DNA from: Bacteroidota bacterium
GTDB lineage: Bacteria > Bacteroidota > Rhodothermia > Balneolales > HLUCCA01
Length of the DNA: 64,000 bases
Assembly (NCBI GenBank): GCA_020832235.1
Contig: JAFIEZ010000007.1
Span: 372,001-436,000 of the forward strand
Reading direction: 5' to 3'
Shown here: in pieces, positions 10,469 to 19,184 of the stretch
Layout: the number at the start of each line of letters is the position of its first letter
How positions within the stretch are numbered: the stretch's first letter is position 1
Notes under the pieces: generated by a model
Databases searched by the model: none
What the model saw: the letters and a program-made list of their open reading frames with translations, nothing else
Told to the model about the DNA's origin: nothing
Made by a program: the position numbers and the translations under genes

Positions 10469-10506
10469 GTAATTTATAAAATTACACCGACTTCTTTTAA
10501 AGAAGT
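10469..10506. promoter_or_regulatory. Two adjacent palindromes in a divergent promoter region
   Basis: A 17-base palindrome with 7-bp arms (GTAATTT/AAATTAC) at 10469-10485 is followed by a second with 8-bp arms (ACTTCTTT/AAAGAAGT) at 10490-10506. Both lie between the amidase and the ATPase genes, which are transcribed away from each other. A TATATT hexamer at 10533-10538 could be the -10 box of the ATPase gene. Regulator binding is inference. Confidence 0.4.
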
Positions 10507-10569
10507 TTTTAATCAGATGATTCGCTTATATGTATATTAGCCTAAATATCAATAAGTACATTTTTTTTA

Positions 10570-13500
10570 ATGGCGCAGCGAAAATTAAGAGCAGACTTTC
10601 AACAGTTTACCGAAGACCTTGAGATTCAGGTCATCAATGGTATGCTTGCTCAGCGTGAGCAAGCTCTACGTGAACTGCTATCCATAGCCAGTCATTTTCA
10701 TGCCCAATTTGCCGGCCATCACATAAACAACGAAGACGAAGAACGTCTGAAATGGATTGAAGAACAGGCTTCTGAGCTATCTGTGTTTGTGACATCTCAA
10801 AAAATGTCGGCTTATTTTGCGGATTTACGCCATCGGTTACAAGTGCTCAGCCAGTCGTTTGATTCAACTGTTGAGTATGTACAACAGGAGCGATGCTTTG
10901 TGCTCTCAACATCCGACTCCCTATATCACCGGGAGGTAAAACGTCTCAAACGCATATCCAGGCAATTGCAGCGCAGCTGGCATCATGGTTTTCACAGGAT
11001 TGCTAAGGTTTGGGGCAGGGAGCCGGTACCCCCGCCAGAATGGAAACATTATGTAGATTGGTCTTTGATTACACGCATTGCAGGAATTAAGGTGGGGGCG
11101 ATGCTGCTAGACGCTATCGAAGAAGACCTTAGTCTTAGAAACGACCTGGCTTCGTGCCTGGTAGCAATATCGGATGCTGGTCTGAATGAAATTAACAAAA
11201 CAGAACATCTTCAGGCTGCAGCTGACCGACTTTATGAGTATATCTCACGCATTAATGCACGTTTAAACTCAATTAAAAGTGATTCAGAAGAAAGGCTTAC
11301 AGCAGAACTGGACGTACTTTATGTGAAACTGGTTTATGCCGGAACAGCCAATGCGGCTAAAGAGCTAAGCGATGTAGAGAAATTAGATAAGGAAACCGAC
11401 GAGTTAAAGATTACTTACTCAACCCAGTTGCGTGCCTGGGATACCGATATTAATACCGTCCTCTCTCAACTCGAAATAGACCTTGGCTTTCAGCGTTTTT
11501 TGAGCCTGATCGAAAACGAAATAGACAATGTAGTCAACCGCCTCAGCAATCCATTTAATGAGGATGTGCAGCCAACCCTGCAGCAGTTGTTTGAAAAGCT
11601 GGAACAAACAGCAGATGAATTTGAACAAATTAAAAATAACAAGAAAGAATCCCGCACTGCATTTCTCAAACGCGTTCAAACTGTAACCACCGAGCTTAAT
11701 GAATACCTGCACAACGAGTTTATGTCGGTATTAAACCAAGCGGTAGATTCTACAGATATTAATACGGCTTTAGAGGAGGCCTTTGCGGAAATTGTACTAA
11801 ACAATGGTCTGCTGACAGCCGAAACGCAGGTATTTTCAAGTCCCGATGAAAAAGATAATACCAAGGGTGAACCACGTACCGATACCGAAAAAGTAGACTT
11901 CCGCCGGGAGATTACCATCTATCTTAATCACGAGCTATTTCGCAAATTAAGACTGATTCCCGAAAAGCTTACGCCCATGTTGGGTGGAATCCAAAAGTTA
12001 GGCTCAGACATCACACAAATAGTGGATGTGAATATGCAAATTGCCGATGAGCTTGCCGTTACAACAAAACAGACGGATGTGGCTATATCGGAGCTATATG
12101 ACCTCATTCACGATGGTCTCGATCGCGCAGCTGCCAGGTCTCGGGATTTAACACAGCAGGTTGCCAACTTTACCGGGCAAATTAGCCAGGAATGTACCCA
12201 GCCCATACAGGTATTCAGACAATTGTGCGAGCGTATCATGCGTGAGGACGATTACCTTTACATCAAAACGCGTAATCGGGAGGTGAAGGTAACGTCAAGG
12301 GCTATTGACTGGAAACAAAGATTGGTTCGTAATTGGAACAGACTTAGTGACAATGCCGAAGCATGGGGCAGATTGGGATTGCAAATTGGTCGGAAGCAGC
12401 TCAATGCACTGCAGATATTACTTGGGTTTGACGCCGGAGAAGCGTCCGGTACTATTATCAAAAGCGAGGCGAGCCAGTTTCTGGCCTCCACTGATAAATC
12501 ATTAAAACAACTCCCACTTATTTACCGAAGGTTATTTACATCCGAACCACTCCAGGAAACGCGATTTTACAAAGCACGTCAGCACACCCAGCAAATATTT
12601 GTCGACTCATTCTCCGCATGGCAATCCGGTACGGTAACCAATATTGCACTCGTAGGTGAAAAAGGAAGTGGTAAAACAAGCGTGATTAACATACTCCAGA
12701 AAGAGCTGGAAAGTTCCAAAGTCAAGTTTGTGAGAGGGAGCATTGACTTTACAACGTTTGAAGTCGCAGGACTTCTGAAACAGCTTTGTGCCATCTTAGG
12801 TATGAGTCCTGTAGAAGATCCCGGTGTTTTTATTGATAAAGTTAACGCGATTCGAACACGTAGGGTAATATTTATAGAAGGGTTTCAGAATGTATACCTG
12901 AGACACATGCACGGTTTCGAAGCATTGGAAGCATTTCTGCTAATTATCTCAAGAACAGGCAATCAATTATTTTGGGTGGTTTCAAGTTCACGCTATGCCT
13001 GGCAATATCTCGACAAGATATACGACCTGGATGGCTATTTTACCCATAAAAGAATGGTAGATGAGGTTAAGTCAAATTCTCTCAAAGATATCATCCTTTC
13101 GCGCCATACCGTATCGGGCTACGAACTCCACTTTGAGCCATCACCCGATATGCGTGACTCGCGAACGTTTAGAAAGACCTCAGGTGATGAACTGGAGCAA
13201 CAAAAACTATTGCGCGAGGACTACTTCGAAAAGCTTTACGAGGTAACCAAAGGTAATATTTCCATAGCACTTCAATATTGGCAACTATCAGTTAAAGAGA
13301 TTATAGATGATGTTATTCGCATAAGACCTTTGGAGCAGTTAACACTCACACTGGGCGATGGTTTCAGTAACGATGACTTATTTGCTTTAGGAGCCATTAT
13401 TTTCCACGATGATCTCACCGAGCAACAGATGGCAGATGCGTTGCATATAGATTATGCGACCAGCAGAATGATTCTTGCCAAGCTTACAGCCAGATCAATT

Positions 13501-13590
13501 CTATACCGAAAGGAAGACCGCTTTTATCTGAATAACCTTCTTTACCGTCAGGTGGTTGACCTGCTGAAATCCAAGAATATACTTCACTGA
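10570..13590 (+). CDS. Large coiled-coil P-loop ATPase coupled to an MscS channel gene
   Basis: The exact function of this 1006-residue protein is not recognised. Residues 1 to about 600 are almost entirely helical, with long charged, Gln/Glu/Leu-rich stretches and no membrane segment or signal peptide. A nucleotide-binding domain follows: Walker A GEKGSGKTS at 696-704 and a Walker-B-like strand VIFIEG at 766-771, in which Glu sits where Asp is usual. An SSSRYAWQYL segment nearby may be sensor 1. The C-terminal 70 residues (LTEQQMADALHIDYATSRMI) look like a winged helix, giving an AAA/STAND-like or Orc-like layout. The stop TGA overlaps the ATG of the MscS-type channel by one base, so the two products are probably made in fixed ratio and may work together. 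Confidence 0.75.
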   Translation: MAQRKLRADFQQFTEDLEIQVINGMLAQREQALRELLSIASHFHAQFAGHHINNEDEERLKWIEEQASELSVFVTSQKMSAYFADLRHRLQVLSQSFDSTVEYVQQERCFVLSTSDSLYHREVKRLKRISRQLQRSWHHGFHRIAKVWGREPVPPPEWKHYVDWSLITRIAGIKVGAMLLDAIEEDLSLRNDLASCLVAISDAGLNEINKTEHLQAAADRLYEYISRINARLNSIKSDSEERLTAELDVLYVKLVYAGTANAAKELSDVEKLDKETDELKITYSTQLRAWDTDINTVLSQLEIDLGFQRFLSLIENEIDNVVNRLSNPFNEDVQPTLQQLFEKLEQTADEFEQIKNNKKESRTAFLKRVQTVTTELNEYLHNEFMSVLNQAVDSTDINTALEEAFAEIVLNNGLLTAETQVFSSPDEKDNTKGEPRTDTEKVDFRREITIYLNHELFRKLRLIPEKLTPMLGGIQKLGSDITQIVDVNMQIADELAVTTKQTDVAISELYDLIHDGLDRAAARSRDLTQQVANFTGQISQECTQPIQVFRQLCERIMREDDYLYIKTRNREVKVTSRAIDWKQRLVRNWNRLSDNAEAWGRLGLQIGRKQLNALQILLGFDAGEASGTIIKSEASQFLASTDKSLKQLPLIYRRLFTSEPLQETRFYKARQHTQQIFVDSFSAWQSGTVTNIALVGEKGSGKTSVINILQKELESSKVKFVRGSIDFTTFEVAGLLKQLCAILGMSPVEDPGVFIDKVNAIRTRRVIFIEGFQNVYLRHMHGFEALEAFLLIISRTGNQLFWVVSSSRYAWQYLDKIYDLDGYFTHKRMVDEVKSNSLKDIILSRHTVSGYELHFEPSPDMRDSRTFRKTSGDELEQQKLLREDYFEKLYEVTKGNISIALQYWQLSVKEIIDDVIRIRPLEQLTLTLGDGFSNDDLFALGAIIFHDDLTEQQMADALHIDYATSRMILAKLTARSILYRKEDRFYLNNLLYRQVVDLLKSKNILH

Positions 13591-14627
13591 TGAAATTGCA
13601 ATCAACACTTAACGCATTCCTATTTCTGGTGGTAGTATTTTTATGGCTACCCATACCCGTTGCAGGGCAATCCGATACCACAATTGCCGTTACCGACACG
13701 GTTTTTGTAGATCTTGCCCCTTCAGAAATCGATGCAGATACACAAGTCGACACATTAAACCAGCCGCCAGATTCGGTAACGGTTGCCATTAACACAGCCC
13801 GGGAGACGGCAGAGCCACAAGTGGAAGCCACCAATGAAGCCGAACGGATTATTCCATCTGTTACCGAAATAATTTCATTTGGCAAGATATTCATGAGCAT
13901 ATTAGTCTTGCTCCTGGTATGGGTGGGGTCCAGATTCATCAGTTCAGTACTTACGAACCTCAGTGAGCGGTTCTCTGGTCAGCGTTTGTTCATTAAACGA
14001 CTGGTACCCATCGTAAAAGTTCTTGTTTGGTCTGTAGCACTCTATTTCATCATAGCCGGAATCCTGCAACCACCGCTTGAAACCATTATTACTGTTTCGG
14101 CATCTATCGGTATTGCAGTTGGTTTCGCCTCACAGGATATTCTCCGGAATATATTCGGAGGCATCATGATCATACTGGACCGCCCCTTCCAGGTAGGCGA
14201 CAAAATTGAGGTGGATAAACAATACGGTGAAGTGTTGCAAATAGGTCTGAGGTCTGTGAGAATTGTTACTGAAGACGATTCCGTTGTAACGGTACCCAAT
14301 GCAGAGATTATGAATAAATCGGTATCAAATGCGAATTCAAGTGCATTGGATTGCCAGGTGGTTGCAGAGCTTTTCCTGCCGCGAACTATAGACACACGAC
14401 TGGTAGAAAAAGTTTGTCGCAAAGCAGCGATGACCTCCAGATTTGCATACTTGAATAAACCGGTTTACGTACACGTTACTCATGTAACAGTTGGCCCGAA
14501 AGACTATCTCAAGGTACGTCTCAAAGCGTATGTTCTGGATATTCGCTTTGAGCAGGAGCTTCGCAGTGACATGACTACCATTTGTATGGATGAATTTAAT
14601 CGATTGGGTTTACTTCCAACGGCATAA
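13590..14627 (+). CDS. MscS-family small-conductance mechanosensitive channel
   Basis: This 345-residue channel probably opens under membrane tension to release solutes. A signal peptide (ending about VAGQ) is followed by about 75 hydrophilic Thr/Glu/Asp-rich extracytoplasmic residues. Membrane helices lie near residues 95-120 and 131-155, then comes the pore helix region with SIGIAVGFASQDILRNIFGG. The cytoplasmic beta domain starts with DRPFQVGDKIEV and carries VPNAEIMNKSVSN. The added extracytoplasmic N-terminus is longer than in E. coli MscS. The start overlaps the stop of the upstream ATPase gene (TGATG), which marks a two-gene operon. Confidence 0.9.
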   Translation: MKLQSTLNAFLFLVVVFLWLPIPVAGQSDTTIAVTDTVFVDLAPSEIDADTQVDTLNQPPDSVTVAINTARETAEPQVEATNEAERIIPSVTEIISFGKIFMSILVLLLVWVGSRFISSVLTNLSERFSGQRLFIKRLVPIVKVLVWSVALYFIIAGILQPPLETIITVSASIGIAVGFASQDILRNIFGGIMIILDRPFQVGDKIEVDKQYGEVLQIGLRSVRIVTEDDSVVTVPNAEIMNKSVSNANSSALDCQVVAELFLPRTIDTRLVEKVCRKAAMTSRFAYLNKPVYVHVTHVTVGPKDYLKVRLKAYVLDIRFEQELRSDMTTICMDEFNRLGLLPTA

Positions 14628-14762
14628 ATGTATAAACTACAGGATAGTGAGGAAAAGGCTGGGCTGGTTGAGTTAACGAAGTTCGGTCTTGTAGAAAGGC
14701 CGGCATTCCACCTGCACGACTATTGGGGATATCAAACGTCAATGCATACACTGGTCGCATAG
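14628..14762 (+). CDS. Possible 44-residue ORF directly after the channel gene
   Basis: The ATG follows the channel's TAA with no gap, and the frame runs 44 codons (MYKLQDSEEKAGLVELTKFG...). The product is soluble and matches no family I know. Its placement suggests translational coupling, but there is no other support. It may instead be chance open sequence in the 184-base gap before fbp. Confidence 0.25.
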   Translation: MYKLQDSEEKAGLVELTKFGLVERPAFHLHDYWGYQTSMHTLVA

Positions 14763-14811
14763 AGATTCGATAAAAAGATAAATTATTAGTTAGAAACGCA
14801 CAGAGGTTATT

Positions 14812-15840
14812 ATGACAGTTACCACACAAAATGAAAAATTAGTCACGCTAGAGGAATACGTTATTGAAGCTCAGGCTCAATTTCCCAAAGCAACAGGGGA
14901 GATGACGCAACTGCTGATGGATATTACGCTGGGCGCCAAAATTATTGCCCGTGAAATTAACAGGAGTGTTCTGAAAGATATCAACAGCGCTGAAACCATC
15001 ACCGAACCACATAGCTTTAAAAGAGCCCGCCTCGAACAATTCGCAAAAGAACAAATGTATTACGCCCTGAATCGGTCGAATGAAGTATGCTTAATGATTA
15101 CCGATGATATGGCTGAACCAGAAATGCTCAATGAGGGTACAGGTAAATACATTGTTGTGCTCGATCCTCTAGATGGTACTTCGAATATTGCGTTTAATGG
15201 TGCAGTAGCGACTACTTTTTCAATCTACCGCCGAAAAACTCATCCAGAAAGTGTGATTGACCCCACTGAGGCGCTACGTTCGGGCAATGAACAGGTAGTT
15301 GGCGGGTACGTTCTTTATGGATCCAGCATCATGCTTGTTTTTACTGCGGAAGGTATGGGGGTCAGTTTTTTCACCTTAGATCCTGCGATTGGTGAGTTTT
15401 GCCTTTCCAATGAGAATGTCTCTGTACCAGAGTTTAAATCAAACTTCAGCATAAACACTTCTTTTTATGAGCTATGGAGTGAGGTTGATCAAGGATTTTT
15501 TGATTATCTAACCGGAAACGATAACCTGGCAGGTAAAGCATACTCGCTGCGTTACGGCGGATCGGTTGTGTCGGATGTACACCGTATTCTCATGGAAGGT
15601 GGCTTATTCGGCTATCCACCGAACAGTCTCAATCCACGCGGTAAATTACACTTGATGTACAAGTGCAATCCGCTGGCATTCATCATGGAAAAGGCGGGAG
15701 GTGTGGCCACCAATGGAGATGTACGATTACTTGATATACGGCCCGGGAAGATTCACTACCAGACCCCCGTATTCATGGGGTCTGTGAAAAATATGCAGGA
15801 GTATTCCGATTTTAGGACGAATTTCGAAGATAAAAAGTGA
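14812..15840 (+). CDS. fbp: Class I fructose-1,6-bisphosphatase
   Basis: This enzyme hydrolyses fructose 1,6-bisphosphate to fructose 6-phosphate, the committed step of gluconeogenesis. It has 342 residues, normal for class I. The metal-binding motif VVLDPLDGTSNI is visible (usually DPLDGSSNI), as are YSLRYGGSVVSDVHRIL and KLHLMYKCNPLAFIMEKAGG, the substrate-phosphate and metal-binding segments. A GAGGT ribosome site lies seven bases before the ATG. It is followed at 179 bases by acs; both would be needed for growth on acetate. Confidence 0.96.
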   Translation: MTVTTQNEKLVTLEEYVIEAQAQFPKATGEMTQLLMDITLGAKIIAREINRSVLKDINSAETITEPHSFKRARLEQFAKEQMYYALNRSNEVCLMITDDMAEPEMLNEGTGKYIVVLDPLDGTSNIAFNGAVATTFSIYRRKTHPESVIDPTEALRSGNEQVVGGYVLYGSSIMLVFTAEGMGVSFFTLDPAIGEFCLSNENVSVPEFKSNFSINTSFYELWSEVDQGFFDYLTGNDNLAGKAYSLRYGGSVVSDVHRILMEGGLFGYPPNSLNPRGKLHLMYKCNPLAFIMEKAGGVATNGDVRLLDIRPGKIHYQTPVFMGSVKNMQEYSDFRTNFEDKK

Positions 15841-16019
15841 AAATCAGGTTAAAAATCACTCTGATGTTTTAAAATTGAGTTGATTTTCAGGTTTTAAAAC
15901 AAATACTTCAAAAAAACTTGTTTTAATAGTGCGTGTTAATTTGCCTGAAAGCGCTTCTTTGTTTAACATCAGACATCTACAGAACTAACATGTCATGTAA
16001 TTTAAACAGGAGTTAATCG

Positions 16020-17930
16020 ATGGCCCAATCCAAACCCGCAGAGCCGGTGATCAAAGAGTTATACACACCCTCCAAACAAGTCGTTAAGCAGGCACATATC
16101 AAAGATTATGATAAGGTATATGCCGAGTCAATTGCCGATCCTGAGGCATATTGGGCAAAGGAGGCGAAACAGCTTAAATGGTATAAAAAATGGACAAAAG
16201 TACTGGATGATTCTGAAAAACCATTTTATAAATGGTTTGTTGGTGGCAAAATCAACATCATCCATAATGCTATCGACCGACACCTGGAAACCTGGCGACG
16301 TAATAAGCTGGCTATTATCTGGGAAGGTGAGCCCGGAGACGTACGAACCATGTCGTATCATGCGCTCAATCGGGAGGTATCTAAGTTTGCCAGCGTTCTG
16401 AAAAGTATGGGCGTAAAAAAAGGCGAAATTGTGACCATATATATGCCTCAGATACCTGAACTGGTTATTGCCATGCTTGCATGCGCAAAGATTGGCGCTG
16501 CGCATAGTGTTGTCTATGGAGGATTTAGTCAGGAAGCACTCGCCACTCGTATAGATGATGCAAAGAGCAGGGTTCTGGTTACAGCTGATGGTGGCTTTAG
16601 AAGAGGTAAAATTACAGACTTGAAAGGTATAGCCAACGAGGCTATTAACCGCTCTCCCACAATAGAAGTATGTATTACCGTTAAGCGCACCGGGCAGGAA
16701 GTACACATGGAAAACGATCGCGATTTCTGGTACCATGACCTGATGAACCTACCCATAGCCTCGCCAAAATGTGAAACGGAGGTTATGGATTCGGAAGACC
16801 TTCTGTTTATTCTCTATACTTCCGGTACTACCGGCAAGCCTAAGGGACTCATGCATACTCATGGCGGATACACGTTGTATACCTCTGTTACCCATAAGTA
16901 TGTTTTTGACATTAAAGATGAAGACCGCTGGTGGTGTGCGGCCGACCCCGGATGGATTACCGGTCATAGCTATCTTGTTTATGGTCCGCTTATCAATGGC
17001 TCTACTATGGTTATGTATGAGGGCGCACCCAATCATCCGTACCCAAACCGTTGGTGGCAAATGGTTGAGAAGTATGGAATTACCATTATGTACACCTCTC
17101 CCACAGCAATTCGCGGACTGATGCGGTTCGGTGACCAGTGGCCTAAACGTCATGACTTGTCTACATTACGGCTTCTAGGATCCGTAGGAGAACCGATTAA
17201 TCCGGAGGCCTGGCGATGGTACCATGAAGTAATTGGTGCCGGTAATTGTCCGATTATGGATACCTGGTGGCAAACCGAAACCGGTGGACATATGATTACC
17301 CCTTTACCCGTGACGCCGCTCAAACCCGGATCGGCCACAAAGGCGTTTTTTGGAATCGAGGCAATTGTAGTTGATGAGCAAGGAAATCCGGTGAAACCCG
17401 GAGAAGAGGGCAAACTGGTAATCAAAGGCCCCTGGCCAGGTATGGCCAGAAGTATCTATGGTGACCCTGATCGCTATGTTACCACGTACTGGGAGGAGTA
17501 TAAAGAAAAAGGCTGGTACAAGGCCGGAGATTCTGCTCGAATCGATGAAGATGGTTACATTTGGGTAATCGGAAGGATTGATGATGTAATCAAGGTAAGC
17601 GGTTATCGCCTGGGAACAGCTGAAGTTGAAAGCGCTCTGGTCAGCCATCCAAAAGTGGCCGAGTCTGCTGCAATTGCCATCCCACATGAAGTGAAAGGTA
17701 ACAGTATTCAGGTATTTGTAATACTGAAAGCCAATATCACCGGATCAAAAGAGCTTGAAGACGAGCTCCGGGAACATGTTGGCTCGGAAATTGGCCCTAT
17801 TGCCAAGCCCGATAAAGTGACGTTCGTTGAATCACTTCCGAAAACACGATCAGGCAAAATAATGCGGAGGGTGCTCAAAGCAAAAGCCATGGGCACAGAT
17901 GTAGGGGACCTTTCTACCCTTGAAGAGTAA
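16020..17930 (+). CDS. acs: Acetyl-CoA synthetase
   Basis: This 636-residue ANL-superfamily enzyme makes acetyl-CoA from acetate, ATP and CoA by way of acetyl-AMP. Visible are the phosphate loop YTSGTTGKPKG (about residue 271), the acetate-pocket region DTWWQTETGG, the hinge segment IDEDGYIWVIGRIDDVIKVS, and the C-terminal PKTRSGKIMRR, whose Lys is the usual acetylation site. An AGGAG ribosome site seven bases before the ATG fixes the start. The upstream gap contains a GTTTTAAAAC palindrome at about 15891 and no clear promoter. A strong terminator follows. Confidence 0.97.
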   Translation: MAQSKPAEPVIKELYTPSKQVVKQAHIKDYDKVYAESIADPEAYWAKEAKQLKWYKKWTKVLDDSEKPFYKWFVGGKINIIHNAIDRHLETWRRNKLAIIWEGEPGDVRTMSYHALNREVSKFASVLKSMGVKKGEIVTIYMPQIPELVIAMLACAKIGAAHSVVYGGFSQEALATRIDDAKSRVLVTADGGFRRGKITDLKGIANEAINRSPTIEVCITVKRTGQEVHMENDRDFWYHDLMNLPIASPKCETEVMDSEDLLFILYTSGTTGKPKGLMHTHGGYTLYTSVTHKYVFDIKDEDRWWCAADPGWITGHSYLVYGPLINGSTMVMYEGAPNHPYPNRWWQMVEKYGITIMYTSPTAIRGLMRFGDQWPKRHDLSTLRLLGSVGEPINPEAWRWYHEVIGAGNCPIMDTWWQTETGGHMITPLPVTPLKPGSATKAFFGIEAIVVDEQGNPVKPGEEGKLVIKGPWPGMARSIYGDPDRYVTTYWEEYKEKGWYKAGDSARIDEDGYIWVIGRIDDVIKVSGYRLGTAEVESALVSHPKVAESAAIAIPHEVKGNSIQVFVILKANITGSKELEDELREHVGSEIGPIAKPDKVTFVESLPKTRSGKIMRRVLKAKAMGTDVGDLSTLEE

Positions 17931-17938
17931 ATAAGCAA

Positions 17939-17970
17939 ATGGTCGGACTCCTGGTCCGGCCATTTTTTTT
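17939..17970 (+). terminator. Intrinsic terminator after acs
   Basis: A 10-bp stem with one G-T pair (ATGGTCGGAC / GTCCGGCCAT) and a five-base loop is followed by eight Ts, starting eight bases after the acs stop. Confidence 0.92.
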
Positions 17971-18095
17971 ATTGGGCAATCTGACAGAAAAGAAGACGTT
18001 TATTTCTTCAAATGCTTTGTTATTTTTAAAGCAATCACAAAAATAAGGCGACGGTCAAAAAAATAGCCGTTGCTAATCAGTAAAATAGGAAATAC

Positions 18096-18791
18096 ATGTT
18101 GAATAAGAAGTTTATTGGAGTGGCAGTACTCGCCGTAACTATAGCCTATGGTTGCCAGCCTAGTGTTCCTCCCATTGAAACCGATATGGATAGAGTAAGC
18201 TATGCAATCGGCTACGATATAGGCCGAAGCATTCAGGGAGAGCAAATTGAAGGACTCGACCTGGACGTACTATTCAGAGGAATGAAGGATGCAGCCACCG
18301 GCGAAGGTGTACTCACCGACGATGAAATGATGGATGCACTCATGAAATTTCAGCAGGATATGATGGAGCGCCAGCAGTCTCAGGCTAGTGAACTTGGTGC
18401 AAATAACCTCGCTGAGGGCCAAATATTCCTGGATATGAATGCGCAGCGCGATGAAGTTTCTGTTACCCCCAGCGGTCTGCAGTACCGTGTCATTGAAGAA
18501 GGAAGCGGTCCGAGACCAGGTCCTGAAAGTGAAGTAACGGTCCATTACCGTGGTACCCTTATTGACGGAACGGAGTTCGACAGTTCGTTCAGCAGGGGAG
18601 AGCCCGCATCATTCCCCCTCAACCGTGTTATCCCAGGATGGACAGAAGGTCTTCAGTTGATGCGCGAAGGCTCAACATTTGAGTTCTTTATTCCCTCTGA
18701 GCTTGGATACGGAGAGCGCGGTACACAGGGCATAATCGGTCCCAATGCTGTACTTATTTTCGAAGTAGAGCTCATCAGTATTGACTCTTAA
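18096..18791 (+). CDS. FKBP-type peptidyl-prolyl isomerase lipoprotein (FkpA/Mip-like)
   Basis: This 231-residue envelope protein speeds cis-trans isomerisation of proline bonds and probably acts as a periplasmic folding factor. It begins with a lipoprotein signal (IAYGC, Cys20). A helical dimerisation region (residues about 30-110, with DRVSYAIGYDIGRSIQ) matches FkpA/Mip. The FKBP domain (about 120-231) shows VTVHYRGTLIDGTEFDSS, VIPGWTEGLQLMREG and PSELGYGERG. The small membrane protein gene follows after 18 bases and is probably cotranscribed. Confidence 0.93.
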   Translation: MLNKKFIGVAVLAVTIAYGCQPSVPPIETDMDRVSYAIGYDIGRSIQGEQIEGLDLDVLFRGMKDAATGEGVLTDDEMMDALMKFQQDMMERQQSQASELGANNLAEGQIFLDMNAQRDEVSVTPSGLQYRVIEEGSGPRPGPESEVTVHYRGTLIDGTEFDSSFSRGEPASFPLNRVIPGWTEGLQLMREGSTFEFFIPSELGYGERGTQGIIGPNAVLIFEVELISIDS

Positions 18792-18809
18792 TTAAAAAGG
18801 ATTACAACG

Positions 18810-19025
18810 ATGGCAAAATGGTATATAATCAGTGCCGTTATTGGTGCCTCTGCAGGATTTGCTTACTACTACTACATCGGATGTGTAACAGGAACCTGTC
18901 CCATCCAGACAAATCCGTGGCTTTCAACAAGTTTTGGTACACTATTCGGCGTAACCTTACTGCCGGATGTTTTTTCCAAATTTCTTGACAAAAAACAGCC
19001 GGAGACACCAGTCGATACCCAATAA
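18810..19025 (+). CDS. Small two-helix membrane protein, DUF6132-like
   Basis: This 71-residue protein has a first membrane helix (ISAVIGASAGFAYYYY), then a conserved-looking GCVTGTCPIQTNPW loop with two Cys, a second helix and a charged tail. The YYY-GC-G-CPI-NPW pattern is that of DUF6132, a common small protein in Bacteroidota sometimes found near redox and sulfur-handling genes. Function is unknown. An AAGGAT ribosome site precedes the ATG. It is the second gene of the FKBP unit, closed by a strong terminator. Confidence 0.75.
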   Translation: MAKWYIISAVIGASAGFAYYYYIGCVTGTCPIQTNPWLSTSFGTLFGVTLLPDVFSKFLDKKQPETPVDTQ

Positions 19026-19054
19026 CAAATCGTTGTTTTCATACTTCCGTATAA

Positions 19055-19091
19055 CAAAAAAGCTGCTGTTTGTGAACAGCAGCCTTTTTTT
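19055..19091 (+). terminator. Intrinsic terminator of the FKBP unit
   Basis: A 9-bp GC-rich stem (GCTGCTGTT / AACAGCAGC) with a four-base loop is flanked by six As and seven Ts. The A-run allows the stem to extend and suggests some activity in both directions. Confidence 0.92.
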
Positions 19092-19184
19092 ATGGCAATC
19101 TGCCATCAGCATGGCTTTGCAGATTCAACACAATGCAAATCTGCATGTTCAACATCACTGAACGTACTGTTCAGTGATGTTGAA
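19092..19184. repeat. Cluster of inverted repeats abutting the ettA stop
   Basis: A perfect 16-bp inverted repeat (TTCAACATCACTGAAC, five-base loop) occupies 19148-19184 and touches the last base of ettA. An 8-bp repeat TGCAGATT/AATCTGCA lies at 19118-19145, and a short TGGCA/TGCCA hairpin near 19093-19105. No T-run follows on the ettA strand, so this is not a standard terminator. It could stabilise the ettA 3' end or be a protein site. Confidence 0.6.

Noticed and set aside
13484-13939. 151-codon minus-strand frame across the ATPase/channel junction
   Set aside because: It overlaps two coupled genes on the other strand and has Ser/Thr-rich shadow composition.
16128-16736. 202-codon minus-strand frame inside acs
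   Set aside because: It is antisense to a clearly conserved enzyme and has no recognisable domain.
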